Source: Deltaproteobacteria bacterium YD0425bin51 (GTDB lineage: Bacteria; Desulfobacterota; Desulfobacteria; Desulfobacterales; YD0425bin51). Taken from it: a DNA stretch of 64,000 bases. Where the stretch lies: NCBI GenBank assembly GCA_002753225.1, contig PDZS01000003.1:141938-205937 (forward strand), in the 5' to 3' direction. Positions 1 through 9,554 of this stretch are shown here, in pieces; position 1 is the stretch's first letter, and every line of letters starts with the position of its first letter. The notes under the pieces were generated by a model. That model was not told the DNA's origin, did not search any database, and saw only the letters and a list, made by a program, of their open reading frames with translations. Made by a program: the position numbers and the translations under genes.

Positions 1-2
1 AA

Positions 3-935
3 GATCATGGATGCATGGAAGCAGCAGACCCTGATTTTGTTAGTGACAAAGCGCTGGAGCGAGGGAGGAAACAGCTCGGAACACTTGGCTCTGGTAATCA
101 CTTCCTTGAAATAGGAAGAGTGGATAAAATTTATTCCAAAGATGCTGCAAATGTTTTTGGCTTATTTGAAGGACAAATAACAATCATGCTTCATTCCGGG
201 TCAAGGGGCTTAGGATATCAGGTATGTGATGATTTCTTGCTTATAATGTCAAGAGAGTCTCAAAAACTTGGGATTAAACTTCCAGATAGACAGCTTGTCT
301 GCGCTATGATTCACTCTGAATTAGGAATGAAATATTTTAAGGCTATGGCTTGTGCTGCAAATTATGCTTGGGCAAACCGCCAAATTTTGATGCATAATGC
401 TGGAGAAATATTAATGCAAGCTTTAAGAATAAGCCCAAGGGATCTTCAGATGAGACTTGTTTATGATGTTTGCCATAACATAGCAAAAAAAGAACAGCAT
501 GTTGTTGATGGAGAAAAAAAATGGGTGTGCGTGCATAGAAAAGGTGCAACTCGAGCTTTTCCGCCCGGACATATTTCTGTTCCTGAAAAATATCGAGCCA
601 TTGGTCAGCCAATCTTAATACCAGGGGATATGGGAACTGAATCATACGTTTTAGTAGGGACAGAAAAAGCAATGGAATTAACTTTTGGCTCAACATGCCA
701 TGGAGCTGGCAGAGTTATGAGCAGAAATCAAGCATTAAAGGAGAGTAAAGGAAGATCTATTGCTCGTGAATTAGAAGACAAAGGAATTTTAGTCAGATGG
801 ACAGGTAAATCAACTCTGGCTGAAGAAATGCCTGAAGCATATAAAGATGTATCAAAAGTTGTAGATGTTGTAGATGGAGCAGGTATTTCTAAAAAAGTGG
901 CAAAAATTAAACCTATGGTTGTTGTTAAAGGATAA
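3..935 (+). CDS. rtcB: RNA-splicing ligase RtcB (5'-truncated by window edge)
   Basis: RtcB joins RNA 3'-phosphate or 2',3'-cyclic phosphate ends to 5'-OH ends using GTP and Mn2+, in tRNA splicing or RNA repair. The visible part carries the metal/GTP motifs: GSGNHFLE near its start, HSGSRG, HRKGATRAFPPG, and GSTCHGAGR, which holds the histidine that is guanylylated in this family. The reading frame is open to the left edge (codons for DHGC precede the first visible Met), so the N-terminal third lies outside the window. The C-terminus is normal. It is followed 5 nt later by uppP on the same strand, which suggests co-transcription with the cell-envelope genes. Confidence 0.95.
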   Translation, partial: DHGCMEAADPDFVSDKALERGRKQLGTLGSGNHFLEIGRVDKIYSKDAANVFGLFEGQITIMLHSGSRGLGYQVCDDFLLIMSRESQKLGIKLPDRQLVCAMIHSELGMKYFKAMACAANYAWANRQILMHNAGEILMQALRISPRDLQMRLVYDVCHNIAKKEQHVVDGEKKWVCVHRKGATRAFPPGHISVPEKYRAIGQPILIPGDMGTESYVLVGTEKAMELTFGSTCHGAGRVMSRNQALKESKGRSIARELEDKGILVRWTGKSTLAEEMPEAYKDVSKVVDVVDGAGISKKVAKIKPMVVVKG

Positions 936-940
936 AACAT

Positions 941-1732
941 ATGAATAGTATTGAAGCTATTGCTTTGGGAGCTATACAAGGGCTTACAGAATTTCTTCCT
1001 GTAAGCAGTTCAGCACATTTAGTAATATTTCAGCATCTTTTTGGGCTGAAAGAGCCTCAACTTTTATTTGACATAAGCGTTCATGTAGGAACTCTTATAG
1101 CTGTGTGCATTGTATTATGGAGAGAAATATGGGACATGATTCTTTCTATAATCAGCTTGTTTAATAATAAATTAGAAAAAAAAGAGGAAGATTTAAAGCT
1201 TGTTTTGTTTATAATTTTAGCGACAATACCAACTGGTGTTTTAGGGCTTATGTTTCATAAAGCTGCAGATGAGCTTTTCTCATCAATTCCGCTTGTAGGA
1301 GTTGCTCTTATTTTTACTAGCATATTTTTATTTGGAACAAAATTTTTAAAAAAAGATGGAGAGCAAATTTTTGCAATAAAAGAGGCTTTGCTCATTGGAC
1401 TTGTTCAAGGTATGGCTGTAATTCCAGGAATTTCAAGATCAGGTGCTACAATTACTGCAGCTCTTTTTCTAGGGATAAGTCGTGAAAAAGCTGCTAAATT
1501 TTCATTTCTTCTATCTATACCTGCAATCCTTGGAGCAGAAATTATAGGATTGAAAGATGCAAGCTGCGCTTCAATTGATATAACAATCCTTTTAGGAGTA
1601 ATCTCAGCTGCTGTTGTTGGATACATAGCTATACAAATACTTTTACGTATTGTTAAAGATGGGAGACTTTATTATTTCGCCCCTTATTGTGCTGTTGTTG
1701 GAATTTTAGCTTTAATTTTTGGAGGTTTATAA
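941..1732 (+). CDS. uppP: Undecaprenyl-diphosphate phosphatase UppP (BacA)
   Basis: Integral membrane phosphatase that converts undecaprenyl diphosphate to the monophosphate carrier for peptidoglycan and other envelope polymers. The 263-residue product has the usual family length. Both signature loops are present: GLTEFLPVSSSAHL at residues 14-27 and PGISRSGATI around residue 165. Several hydrophobic helices fill the rest. An AAAGGAT ribosome site lies just before the ATG. It sits between rtcB and a phosphomannomutase gene with 5-6 nt gaps, so it is probably part of one envelope/housekeeping operon. Confidence 0.95.
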   Translation: MNSIEAIALGAIQGLTEFLPVSSSAHLVIFQHLFGLKEPQLLFDISVHVGTLIAVCIVLWREIWDMILSIISLFNNKLEKKEEDLKLVLFIILATIPTGVLGLMFHKAADELFSSIPLVGVALIFTSIFLFGTKFLKKDGEQIFAIKEALLIGLVQGMAVIPGISRSGATITAALFLGISREKAAKFSFLLSIPAILGAEIIGLKDASCASIDITILLGVISAAVVGYIAIQILLRIVKDGRLYYFAPYCAVVGILALIFGGL

Positions 1733-1738
1733 TTATTC

Positions 1739-3088
1739 ATGAACAAAGAAATTTTTAGAGAATATGACATTAGAGGAATTGCTGGGAAAGATATTTCAGA
1801 AGAAGAGGTAATTTTAATTGGCAAAGGAATTGGGACTTTTTTAAAGGAAAAAGGGAGAACAAAACTCTCTGTAGGAAGAGATTGTAGATTAACCTCTGAT
1901 ATTTATGCTGAAAAATTAATAGAAGGATTATTATCAACAGGATGTGACGTTATTGATATTTCTGTTTGTCCAACTCCTGTTTTTTATTTTTCAATAAAAC
2001 ATTTAAATATTGAAGGAGGTGTAATGGTTACAGCTAGCCATAATCCTCCTGAATATAATGGCTTTAAGATATGTGATGTTTTAGATTCAGTTTTTGGTGA
2101 AGATTTGCAAGAAATATACAAAATAATTTGTAATAAAACATTTTTATATGGTGAAGGCACTTTGTCCTATGATAAAAGTATTATACCTTCCTATATTTCT
2201 TTTATCACACAAAATATTTCATTATCTAAAAATCTTAAAGTTGGTGTTGACGCTGGAAATGGTACGGCAGGTGTTATTGCTGTGCCTTTATTAAAAAAAT
2301 TAGGATGCGAAGTTTTAGAATTATTTTGCAATATGGATGGAAGATTTCCAAACCATGAAGCAGATCCAACTGTTCTAAAAAATATGCAGGATTTAATTAA
2401 AGCTGTAAAAGAAAAAAAATTAGATGTAGGGATTGGATTTGACGGTGACGGAGACAGGATTGGCGTTATTGATGAGTCAGGGAACATAATATACGGCGAT
2501 AAGCTCATGATTATATTTTCAAGGGAAATTTTATCAAGAAAGCCGGGACAAACATTCATATCAGAAGTGAAATGTTCAAAGACAATGTATGATGATATTA
2601 ACAATAATGGCGGAAAAGCTATTATGTGGAAAACAGGACATTCGCTCATTAAAAAGAAAATGAAAGAAGAAAAAGCAGCGCTTGCTGGAGAAATGAGCGG
2701 GCATATGTTTTTTGCTGACCGCTATTTTGGATATGACGATGCAATTTATGCATCATGCAGACTTCTTGAAATATTATCAAAAACAGGTAAAAAAATATCT
2801 GAACTTTTAGAAGATGTACCTGTTACATATTCAACTCCTGAAATTAGAGTAGATTGTCCTGATGATAAAAAATTTGAAATTGTTAAAAAAACAACGGATT
2901 ATTTTCGTAAGCTTTATGATGTTATAGATGTTGATGGAGTTAGAGTTTTATTTAATGATGGTTGGGGACTTGTGCGTGCTTCAAATACGCAGCCTGTTTT
3001 AGTGCTTCGTTTTGAGGCAAACACTGAACAAAGGCTTATTGAAATAAGAAGCATAATTGAAAATGCACTTGCTGAAATAATAAGGTAA
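1739..3088 (+). CDS. Phosphomannomutase/phosphoglucomutase
   Basis: Alpha-D-phosphohexomutase family enzyme that interconverts hexose 1- and 6-phosphates to feed nucleotide-sugar synthesis. All four family signatures are visible: the phosphoserine loop TASHNPPEYNG (Ser about residue 100), the Mg-binding GFDGDGDRIG (about 234), the sugar-binding GEMSGHMFF and the phosphate-binding RASNTQPVLVLRFEA near the C-terminus. The 449-residue length fits bifunctional PMM/PGM (ManB/AlgC type) better than phosphoglucosamine mutase GlmM. Which hexose it prefers cannot be read from sequence. A GGAGG lies about 14 nt upstream of the ATG, longer than optimal spacing. Confidence 0.92.
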   Translation: MNKEIFREYDIRGIAGKDISEEEVILIGKGIGTFLKEKGRTKLSVGRDCRLTSDIYAEKLIEGLLSTGCDVIDISVCPTPVFYFSIKHLNIEGGVMVTASHNPPEYNGFKICDVLDSVFGEDLQEIYKIICNKTFLYGEGTLSYDKSIIPSYISFITQNISLSKNLKVGVDAGNGTAGVIAVPLLKKLGCEVLELFCNMDGRFPNHEADPTVLKNMQDLIKAVKEKKLDVGIGFDGDGDRIGVIDESGNIIYGDKLMIIFSREILSRKPGQTFISEVKCSKTMYDDINNNGGKAIMWKTGHSLIKKKMKEEKAALAGEMSGHMFFADRYFGYDDAIYASCRLLEILSKTGKKISELLEDVPVTYSTPEIRVDCPDDKKFEIVKKTTDYFRKLYDVIDVDGVRVLFNDGWGLVRASNTQPVLVLRFEANTEQRLIEIRSIIENALAEIIR

Positions 3089-3096
3089 AGATAGAT

Positions 3097-4074
3097 ATGA
3101 GAATAGGTATTACTTATGATTTGCGCGATTATTACATAGCTCAAGGATACAAAGAAGAAGAGGTTGCTGAATTTGATAGAGCTGATACAATTGATTCCAT
3201 AGAAAATACTTTGCAAGAATTAGGGCATGAAACAGATCGGATTGGAATGATAAAAGAGCTTGCGATTCGCCTTGCAAAAGGGGATAGATGGGATATGGTA
3301 TTTAATATTGCAGAAGGGTTGAAGGGATTTGGAAGAGAAGCACAAATCCCTGCTTTACTTGATGCTTATGATATTCCGTATACTTTTTCAGATGCTCTAA
3401 CCCTTTCTTTATCTTTGCACAAAGCTATGACAAAACATGTTTTGCGAGACAAAAAAATTCCTACGCCTGATTTTTATGTTGTAGAAAATTTATCTGATAT
3501 TGGAAAAGTTGAATTACCTTTTCCTGTTTTTGCAAAGCCTGTTGCTGAAGGAACTGGAAAAGGAGTAAACCCATCTTCAAAGATTAAAAATAAGAACGAA
3601 CTTAATGAAGTGTGCAAAAGACTTTTGCATAAATATAATCAGCCTGTTTTAGTAGAAACCTATCTTCCAGGACGAGAATTTACAGTTGGAATTCTTGGAA
3701 CAGGGGAGGATGCAAAAGCTATTGGAACTATGGAAGTAATACTTTTGAAAGATGCGGAAGCTGATGTATATTCTTATCAAAATAAAGAAGAATGTGAAAA
3801 ATTAGTTGAATACCGCTTAGTACAAGATGAGATTTCTAAAAGGGCTGAAGATATTGCCCTGTCTTCTTGGAAATCTCTTTTAGGAAGAGATGCAGGAAGA
3901 GTTGATTTGCGGGTTGATAGTTTTGGCAATCCAAGTTTTATGGAGGTAAACCCTTTAGCTGGGCTCCATCCTAACCATTCAGATCTTTGTATTATTGCAA
4001 CTATGGTTGGGATGTCCTATAAAGATTTAATTAACTCTATTCTATTGTCAGCATTAAAAAGGTGCCATGTATAA
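3097..4074 (+). CDS. D-alanine-D-alanine ligase-like ATP-grasp protein (first of tandem pair)
   Basis: ATP-grasp carboxylate-amine ligase. The fold is recognisable from PVFAKPVAEGTGKGV (ATP-binding lysine), VETYLPGREFTVG and the metal-binding FMEVNPLAGLHP near the end. The 325-residue length and motif order resemble Ddl, but a more canonical Ddl is encoded at 23891-24832, so this one probably has another peptide or amino-acid substrate. Its last 8 nt overlap the next gene, a paralogue of similar size, so the two are likely translationally coupled and perhaps form a two-step or heteromeric enzyme. The substrate is unknown. Confidence 0.8.
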   Translation: MRIGITYDLRDYYIAQGYKEEEVAEFDRADTIDSIENTLQELGHETDRIGMIKELAIRLAKGDRWDMVFNIAEGLKGFGREAQIPALLDAYDIPYTFSDALTLSLSLHKAMTKHVLRDKKIPTPDFYVVENLSDIGKVELPFPVFAKPVAEGTGKGVNPSSKIKNKNELNEVCKRLLHKYNQPVLVETYLPGREFTVGILGTGEDAKAIGTMEVILLKDAEADVYSYQNKEECEKLVEYRLVQDEISKRAEDIALSSWKSLLGRDAGRVDLRVDSFGNPSFMEVNPLAGLHPNHSDLCIIATMVGMSYKDLINSILLSALKRCHV

Positions 4075-5077
4075 TAAAAACATATATAATAAAATTGGAA
4101 TTATATATAATGAACCTGTTTCATCTGGCGATTTTAAAGAATCATCACAAGATATTTTGCTGCAGGTTGAAGCTGTTGAAGAATCGCTTTATAAACTACA
4201 TAAAAATCCTGTTCGTATACCTTTTACAAGAAACGTAGGTGATTTTATAAAAAAAATAGAAAAAGAAAAAGTGAAAATGTGTTTTAATCTATGCGAAACA
4301 GTAGATGAAAATCCTTTTTTTATTAGTCATCCTGCATCAATATTAGAGCTTCTTGGTATTTCTTTTTCAGGCTCATCATCTTCAGCTCTTATGCTTTCAA
4401 CAGATAAGCTTATAGCAAAAAGATTGATTGAGTCATCTGATATGATTACGCCAAGTTATGTTTTATATAATGAAAATGAACCTGCGGATTTTTCCAATCT
4501 TAAATTTCCTGTTATTGCAAAACCTCGTTTTGAAGACGCAAGCATTGGGATTGATCAGGAGTCAATTTTTCATGACGAAGTTGAATTAGAAAAACGAATT
4601 AAAAATTTTTATGATCGTTTTGGAGAGGTTATAGTTGAAGAATATATTCAGGGAAGAGAATTTAATTTGTCCTTATTTGGTTATCCTGCCCCAAAAGTTT
4701 TACCTATTGCTGAAATCGATTTTTCATCTTTTCCAAACAATCTACATAAAATTGTAGGATACAGCGCTAAATGGGATAAAAATTCCTTTGAATACAATAA
4801 TACCCCTAGAATTTTTCCTGAAAACCTATCAAATGTTTTAGAAACAAAAATGGATTTGATAGCTCAGAGCTGTTTTAATCTTTTTATGATACGAGATTAT
4901 GCAAGAATAGATATGAGAGTTAATAGCTCTGGGGATATATATATTCTTGAAATTAATGCAAACCCTTGTTTAAGTCCTGATGCTGGATTTTTTGCTGCTG
5001 CTGAAAAATCTGGTTTAACATACCCTAAAATGATTGAGCTTTTTTTAAGCTTTATGTCGCAAAGAAATGATAAATAA
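4067..5077 (+). CDS. D-alanine-D-alanine ligase-like ATP-grasp protein (second of tandem pair)
   Basis: Second ATP-grasp ligase, 336 residues. Visible motifs are FPVIAKPRFEDASIGI (ATP lysine and glycine-rich loop), VEEYIQGREFNLSLFG and the metal site ILEINANPCLSPD. It differs clearly from its neighbour, so the pair is an old duplication rather than a recent copy. The start overlaps the upstream gene by 8 nt, and the stop codon is directly followed by the ATG of engB. The function is inferred only as ATP-dependent ligation of a carboxylate to an amine; the substrate is unknown. Confidence 0.78.
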   Translation: MYNKNIYNKIGIIYNEPVSSGDFKESSQDILLQVEAVEESLYKLHKNPVRIPFTRNVGDFIKKIEKEKVKMCFNLCETVDENPFFISHPASILELLGISFSGSSSSALMLSTDKLIAKRLIESSDMITPSYVLYNENEPADFSNLKFPVIAKPRFEDASIGIDQESIFHDEVELEKRIKNFYDRFGEVIVEEYIQGREFNLSLFGYPAPKVLPIAEIDFSSFPNNLHKIVGYSAKWDKNSFEYNNTPRIFPENLSNVLETKMDLIAQSCFNLFMIRDYARIDMRVNSSGDIYILEINANPCLSPDAGFFAAAEKSGLTYPKMIELFLSFMSQRNDK

Positions 5078-5662
5078 ATGATTATAAAATCTGCCGAATT
5101 TATAAAAAGCGCTGAACTTCCTTCTCATTATCCAGATGTTGAACTTCCAGAAGTTGCGTTTATAGGAAGATCCAATGTTGGGAAATCTTCTTTGATAAAT
5201 ACCTTAACAAACCGTAAAAATTTAGTTAAAACAAGCAAAACTCCAGGTTGTACAAGGTTTGTTAATTTTTTTATAATAGATAAATCAATTATATTTGTTG
5301 ATCTTCCTGGATATGGCTATTCAAAAGCACCATTAAGTATAAAGAAAAAATGGGAGCCTATGATTGAAACATATATAACTACCAGAAAATCTCTAAAAGG
5401 TTTGTTTATTCTACTAGATATTCGAAGAGAACCAAAAGAAGAAGAAAAAAAAATAATTGGATGGTTAAATTCTCTAAATATTTCTTATTCCTTTGCAATA
5501 ACTAAAGCAGATAAACTTTCAAAATCAAAGCAGCTGCTTCAAAGAGACTTAGTTGCAAAAACTTTAAATATTGATAAAACACGACTTGTTATTTTTTCTG
5601 CAAAATCTTTGCAGGGTAAAGAAGATATCTTGAATGTCATAGAAAGCTGGGTAAATGAATAA
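5078..5662 (+). CDS. engB: Ribosome biogenesis GTPase YihA/EngB/YsxC
   Basis: Small TRAFAC GTPase needed for large ribosomal subunit assembly. The 194 residues contain the ordered G motifs GRSNVGKSS (P-loop, about residues 30-38), a switch-region threonine in KTPGCTRFVNFF, DLPGYG (G3), TKADKL (G4) and SAKS (G5). The length is typical. The start codon directly abuts the stop of the upstream ATP-grasp gene, and the 3' end overlaps era by 8 nt, so two ribosome-assembly GTPases are translationally coupled here. Confidence 0.95.
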   Translation: MIIKSAEFIKSAELPSHYPDVELPEVAFIGRSNVGKSSLINTLTNRKNLVKTSKTPGCTRFVNFFIIDKSIIFVDLPGYGYSKAPLSIKKKWEPMIETYITTRKSLKGLFILLDIRREPKEEEKKIIGWLNSLNISYSFAITKADKLSKSKQLLQRDLVAKTLNIDKTRLVIFSAKSLQGKEDILNVIESWVNE

Positions 5663-6563
5663 TAATTTTAAATCAGGTTTTATTGCCATAATTGGCTCAC
5701 CTAATGCTGGGAAATCAACTCTTTTAAATCAAATGCTGGGAGAGAAAATTTCAATTACATCTAGTAAACCGCAAACAACTAGAAATAGAATACTAGGCAT
5801 CTTGCAAAGAGAATCCTCACAACTTGTTTTTATAGATACGCCAGGTATTTTTAAAGCAGATTCAATATTAAATAATACGCTTGTTGACACTGCTGTTTCT
5901 GCAATAAAAGATGTAGATTTGATTCTCGTTATTTCTGATGTATTAAAGCATGAATCATTCTCTGAACAAATTGTTACAAATATTATTTTAAAAGAAAAAA
6001 AGAAAATTTTTTTGGCTTTAAATAAGATAGATTTAATTGAAAAAAGCTTACTTCTTCCAATAATAGATGCTTGGTCAAAAAAATGTTCATCTGCAGAACT
6101 TACAGAAATTATTCCAATTTCTGCAAAAAATGGTACGCAGGTTGAAAAGCTTATCTTAAGTCTTGAAAAGGCTTTACCTTATGGACCTCAGCTTTTTCCA
6201 GAAGACGCAATTACTGATATGCCAATGAGGTTTATCGCATCAGAAATAATTCGCGAAAAGGTATTCATTTTAACCGGGCAAGAAGTTCCTTATGCAACTG
6301 CTGTAACCATTGATACATTTTCTGAGGGAGAAAATTTGTGCCGTATTTCTGCTTCAATACATGTTGAGAGAGACTCTCAAAAAGGTATTATTATAGGAAA
6401 TCAAGGCAAAATGATAAAAAAAATTGGTGAAACAGCAAGAAAAGAAATTGAAAAAATGGTTGGTACAAAAGTATTTTTAGAGCTTTTTGTCAGAGTGAAA
6501 AAAAATTGGCGAAAAGATGTAAGAGCATTAAAAGAGTTTGGATATTTTTCAGATAAAAAATGA
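5655..6563 (+). CDS. era: GTPase Era
   Basis: Era binds 16S rRNA near its 3' end and GTP, and acts in small-subunit maturation at the inner membrane. The 302-residue protein shows GSPNAGKST (G1), the DTPGIF G3 motif, NKID (G4) and SAKNG (G5), then a C-terminal KH domain with the GNQGKMIKKIGETARKEIE loop and a typical VFLELFVRVKKNWR strand. It overlaps engB upstream by 8 nt and the following ATP-grasp gene by 4 nt (ATGA). Confidence 0.96.
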   Translation: MNNNFKSGFIAIIGSPNAGKSTLLNQMLGEKISITSSKPQTTRNRILGILQRESSQLVFIDTPGIFKADSILNNTLVDTAVSAIKDVDLILVISDVLKHESFSEQIVTNIILKEKKKIFLALNKIDLIEKSLLLPIIDAWSKKCSSAELTEIIPISAKNGTQVEKLILSLEKALPYGPQLFPEDAITDMPMRFIASEIIREKVFILTGQEVPYATAVTIDTFSEGENLCRISASIHVERDSQKGIIIGNQGKMIKKIGETARKEIEKMVGTKVFLELFVRVKKNWRKDVRALKEFGYFSDKK

Positions 6564-7372
6564 TTCTTTCTTTCCATACTTGTTTTGAAGCAGATGATAA
6601 TAGAATATGCGCAGGGAGAGATCCGAATGAAGATGACATAACTGCAATTAAAAAAGCCCATGCTGTTATTTTGCCTCAAGGATGCAGAGAATCATTATAT
6701 GTAGCTGCAAAAAAAAATTGTGCCAATGTTTTTCCAAATTATGATATGCGGTTTGCTTACAAAGGAAAACTTGGCCAGACAAAATTATTTCAAGAATTAA
6801 ATATAAATCATCCTAAAACAAAAATTTTTCCAGATATAAATTCCCTCAATATTGACTCACATATGGATTTCCCATTTGTTTTAAAATTTGATTGGGGTGG
6901 AGAAGGTGACGGTGTTTTCTTTATAAATTCAAAAGAAGACTGGGAGTTAGCATTTAAAAGAATAATTACTTTTGAAAAAGAAGGGAGACATGGTTTTTTA
7001 ATCCAAGAATTCATACCAGAAGGAAATAGTTCAGTTAGAGTTGTAGTAATAGGGGGGGCATTCTTTTCTTACTTCCGAGTACAAAAAAATAAAGATTGCT
7101 ATTACTCCAATATTTCAAAAGGAGGATATATTGATTTTGATTATAATCCGGCTTTACAAGACCAATGTATTTCTTTGGCTCAAATGTTTTGCAGTAAAAC
7201 AGGGATAAATCTTGCTGGTTTTGATTTTATATTTTCATCAGAATTCTCCCCTCCTTTTTTCCTTGAAATCAATTATTTTTTTGGAAGACAAGGACTAGGG
7301 GGAGGAGAAACTTTTTATAAAATTCTAAATTCTGAAATTAATAATTGGATTAAAACTAAAATTATAGTTTAG
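6560..7372 (+). CDS. RimK/glutathione-synthetase-like ATP-grasp protein
   Basis: A 270-residue ATP-grasp protein of unknown substrate. FPFVLKFDWGGEGDGV carries the ATP-binding lysine and glycine-rich loop, LIQEFIPEGNSSVRVVVIGG follows the usual ATP-grasp order, and FLEINYFFGRQGLGG contains the metal-binding Glu-Ile-Asn. It lacks the Ddl N-terminal signature and is closer to RimK/GshB types. The ATGA overlap with era places it at the end of the + strand operon. Its 3' end overlaps the convergent amidase gene by 11 nt, so no separate terminator lies between them. Confidence 0.72.
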   Translation: MILSFHTCFEADDNRICAGRDPNEDDITAIKKAHAVILPQGCRESLYVAAKKNCANVFPNYDMRFAYKGKLGQTKLFQELNINHPKTKIFPDINSLNIDSHMDFPFVLKFDWGGEGDGVFFINSKEDWELAFKRIITFEKEGRHGFLIQEFIPEGNSSVRVVVIGGAFFSYFRVQKNKDCYYSNISKGGYIDFDYNPALQDQCISLAQMFCSKTGINLAGFDFIFSSEFSPPFFLEINYFFGRQGLGGGETFYKILNSEINNWIKTKIIV

Positions 7373-8789
7373 GCTGGACCCAACCTCCAAACATTTTTTC
7401 TAATTCCATAGCAACTGCAATAGTTATATGATCATTCCCAGGAATACTAACAACCTGAATTCCTAATGGCAGATTTTCTTTATTCAATCCTAGGGGAACT
7501 TGCGTACTGGGGAATTCCATAACATTAAAAATACCTGTATAAACCCAATCAAAAGGTTTAAATAACATAGGTGCGTAATGACGTGGTGCAGGAGATGAAT
7601 AAGATGGATAGATTAATACCCCATTTGCTCCTATTAATTCAATAAGTTCCTCACGCAGCTTTTTACCATAATCTACAAACTTACCCATAGGAATAGGTAT
7701 TTTTTCTAAAAATGCCAATGCAATAGCTGGCAAAGTATGAGGAGATAAACGAATTAACCACTTCAAAAGATGGCTGATTGGATTTATAGGCTTGCCATTC
7801 CCTAAAACTGTGCCAAAGGGAGTTGCGTGAGCTTCGCTCAACATTGCGCTCCATATCTCAAAAGAATGTTCCAATCCTTTGACTGTAGGCTCTATTACCT
7901 TTGTTCCATTATCTCTTAAAGCATCTACAACCATATGTTGAGCATTTACCAAATCCTGACTCACATTAATTCTCATATTATTATATATAGATATAAATTT
8001 TAAGTCAGAAAACAAAACTTGTGAAATATCTCCTATTGAAAAAGGCTTACATTCTTTATCTTCACCATCTGGTCCTGATATGATCTTTAGAATTGTCATG
8101 AGATCCTCTGCATGACTAGCTATTGGACCTACTGTTGAATAACGCCTAACCTCATTCTCAGGTAAAGGAAAATGACCACTAGTTGGCACAAGCCCTCCAG
8201 TAGGTTTATGACCAAAAACGCCATTAAAAAAAGCTGGCATACGAATAGAGCCACCTATATCTGATCCAAGTCCAAAAGGTGAAGCTCCAGCTCCAATTAT
8301 TGCACCTTCTCCTCCAGAACTTCCTCCGACAATACGCGTTTGGTCATATGGATTGTTAGTCCTTCCATAAACATAATTATTTGATTCCATCCACATGCAA
8401 AGTTCTGAAACATTTGTAACTCCAAGAGGAATTGCTCCTGCTCTTCTCAATCTTTCTACTGTTACAGCATCTTTGTTAGCGACAACCCCTTTTCTTGATA
8501 CCAAACCAGACGTATTTGGCATTCCTTTAAAACTGAAACTCTCTTTTATGGTGCATGGTACTCCAAGAAGAGGAGGGAGGGAGTCCTGACTTTCTTTCAT
8601 AATTGCTTCATCGGCTGATTTGGCTTCTTTTAGGGCTTCATCAAAGCGAGTACAGACAACTGCATTGATAATAGGGTTAACTTTTTCAATTTGTTTTATA
8701 TAAGCTTCTACAACTTCAATAGATCTGACTTCACGCTTGCGTATCATATCTGCTAATCGCGTAGCCGATAAATTAATAAACTCATTCAT
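7362..8789 (-). CDS. Amidase (amidase-signature family)
   Basis: Amidase-signature hydrolase that cleaves carboxamides, 475 residues. The Ser-cisSer-Lys triad is readable: Lys82 in GVPCTIKES, the cis-Ser in GGSSGGEGA (residues 155-163) and the nucleophile Ser181 in GSDIGGSIRMPA. The overall pattern resembles the fatty-acid-amide-hydrolase-like branch more than GatA, and no gatB or gatC is nearby. The substrate cannot be assigned. It is convergent with, and overlaps by 11 nt, the upstream ATP-grasp gene; a TPR protein gene lies 36 nt upstream on the same strand. Confidence 0.88.
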   Translation of the reverse strand: MNEFINLSATRLADMIRKREVRSIEVVEAYIKQIEKVNPIINAVVCTRFDEALKEAKSADEAIMKESQDSLPPLLGVPCTIKESFSFKGMPNTSGLVSRKGVVANKDAVTVERLRRAGAIPLGVTNVSELCMWMESNNYVYGRTNNPYDQTRIVGGSSGGEGAIIGAGASPFGLGSDIGGSIRMPAFFNGVFGHKPTGGLVPTSGHFPLPENEVRRYSTVGPIASHAEDLMTILKIISGPDGEDKECKPFSIGDISQVLFSDLKFISIYNNMRINVSQDLVNAQHMVVDALRDNGTKVIEPTVKGLEHSFEIWSAMLSEAHATPFGTVLGNGKPINPISHLLKWLIRLSPHTLPAIALAFLEKIPIPMGKFVDYGKKLREELIELIGANGVLIYPSYSSPAPRHYAPMLFKPFDWVYTGIFNVMEFPSTQVPLGLNKENLPLGIQVVSIPGNDHITIAVAMELEKMFGGWVQPKL

Positions 8790-8825
8790 GCCAAAGATCC
8801 TTTTGAATTTTTTTAAAGATAAAAT

Positions 8826-9536
8826 TTAGCTTTTTTTATTAATAGCTAACTTCTCTTTTACAAGATCAGAATATATAAAATGAAAGCGCTCATTAACTTT
8901 ATCCTTTGCATTAATTTTTTGAAAAGCACTTAAACTTTTTTCTTCATCTTTCATCAAAGCATAAATTCTCCCCATGTTGAAAAATGCTTCATCTTTTAAA
9001 ATGGAATCAGGCTCACTAGAGACTTTTTCAAAATATTCTAATGCAGTTTTATATTCTTTTTTCCCTTCGTAACAATAGCCTAAGGAATTTAAAATTAACT
9101 GTTTTAGCTCTGGATACTGATTAAAGTCATCTAAAGCTTTTTTATATAAGTCTATAGCGTTATCATAATTATTTGCATTATAACAAATACTTGCATAATT
9201 TATTTTGGCAAACTTACCTGAGGAAGTGTTTGAATACTTATCTAAAACTGTTTGAAAATCTTTTTTTATGTTTTCAAAAGCAGTTTTAGGATCTTTTGTA
9301 TTTAGCTCTTCATATTTTTTATTTACCTGTTCTATTTCAAATGATGCGCTATCTTCTCTTGAATTTGAAAGAGATGTCATGATATTTACAATAATTATTA
9401 AAGCAATAATAACAGAGGCAGATATCGCTATTTCTCTTTTGTATTTTATTGCATTTTGAATTAGTTTTTCTGAAAATGTAATAAACTTATCAGGTTCTTT
9501 TAAAAATTGTCTTGTTGAAATTTTAGTTGTTGCCAT
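8826..9536 (-). CDS. Membrane-anchored tetratricopeptide-repeat protein
   Basis: A 236-residue protein with a basic cytoplasmic N-terminus, one transmembrane segment at about residues 34-54 (IAISASVIIALIIIVNIM) and a C-terminal array of TPR-like helices from about residue 75. Repeats are visible at YNANNYDNAIDLYKKALDDF, YEGKKEYKTALEYFEKV and MGRIYALMKDEEKSLSAF. The layout resembles YfgM, an ancillary SecYEG-associated TPR protein, but residue-level identity cannot be claimed. The role is probably protein-protein interaction at the envelope. Confidence 0.75.
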   Translation of the reverse strand: MATTKISTRQFLKEPDKFITFSEKLIQNAIKYKREIAISASVIIALIIIVNIMTSLSNSREDSASFEIEQVNKKYEELNTKDPKTAFENIKKDFQTVLDKYSNTSSGKFAKINYASICYNANNYDNAIDLYKKALDDFNQYPELKQLILNSLGYCYEGKKEYKTALEYFEKVSSEPDSILKDEAFFNMGRIYALMKDEEKSLSAFQKINAKDKVNERFHFIYSDLVKEKLAINKKS

Positions 9537-9554
9537 ATCTTGTTTAATCCTTAT

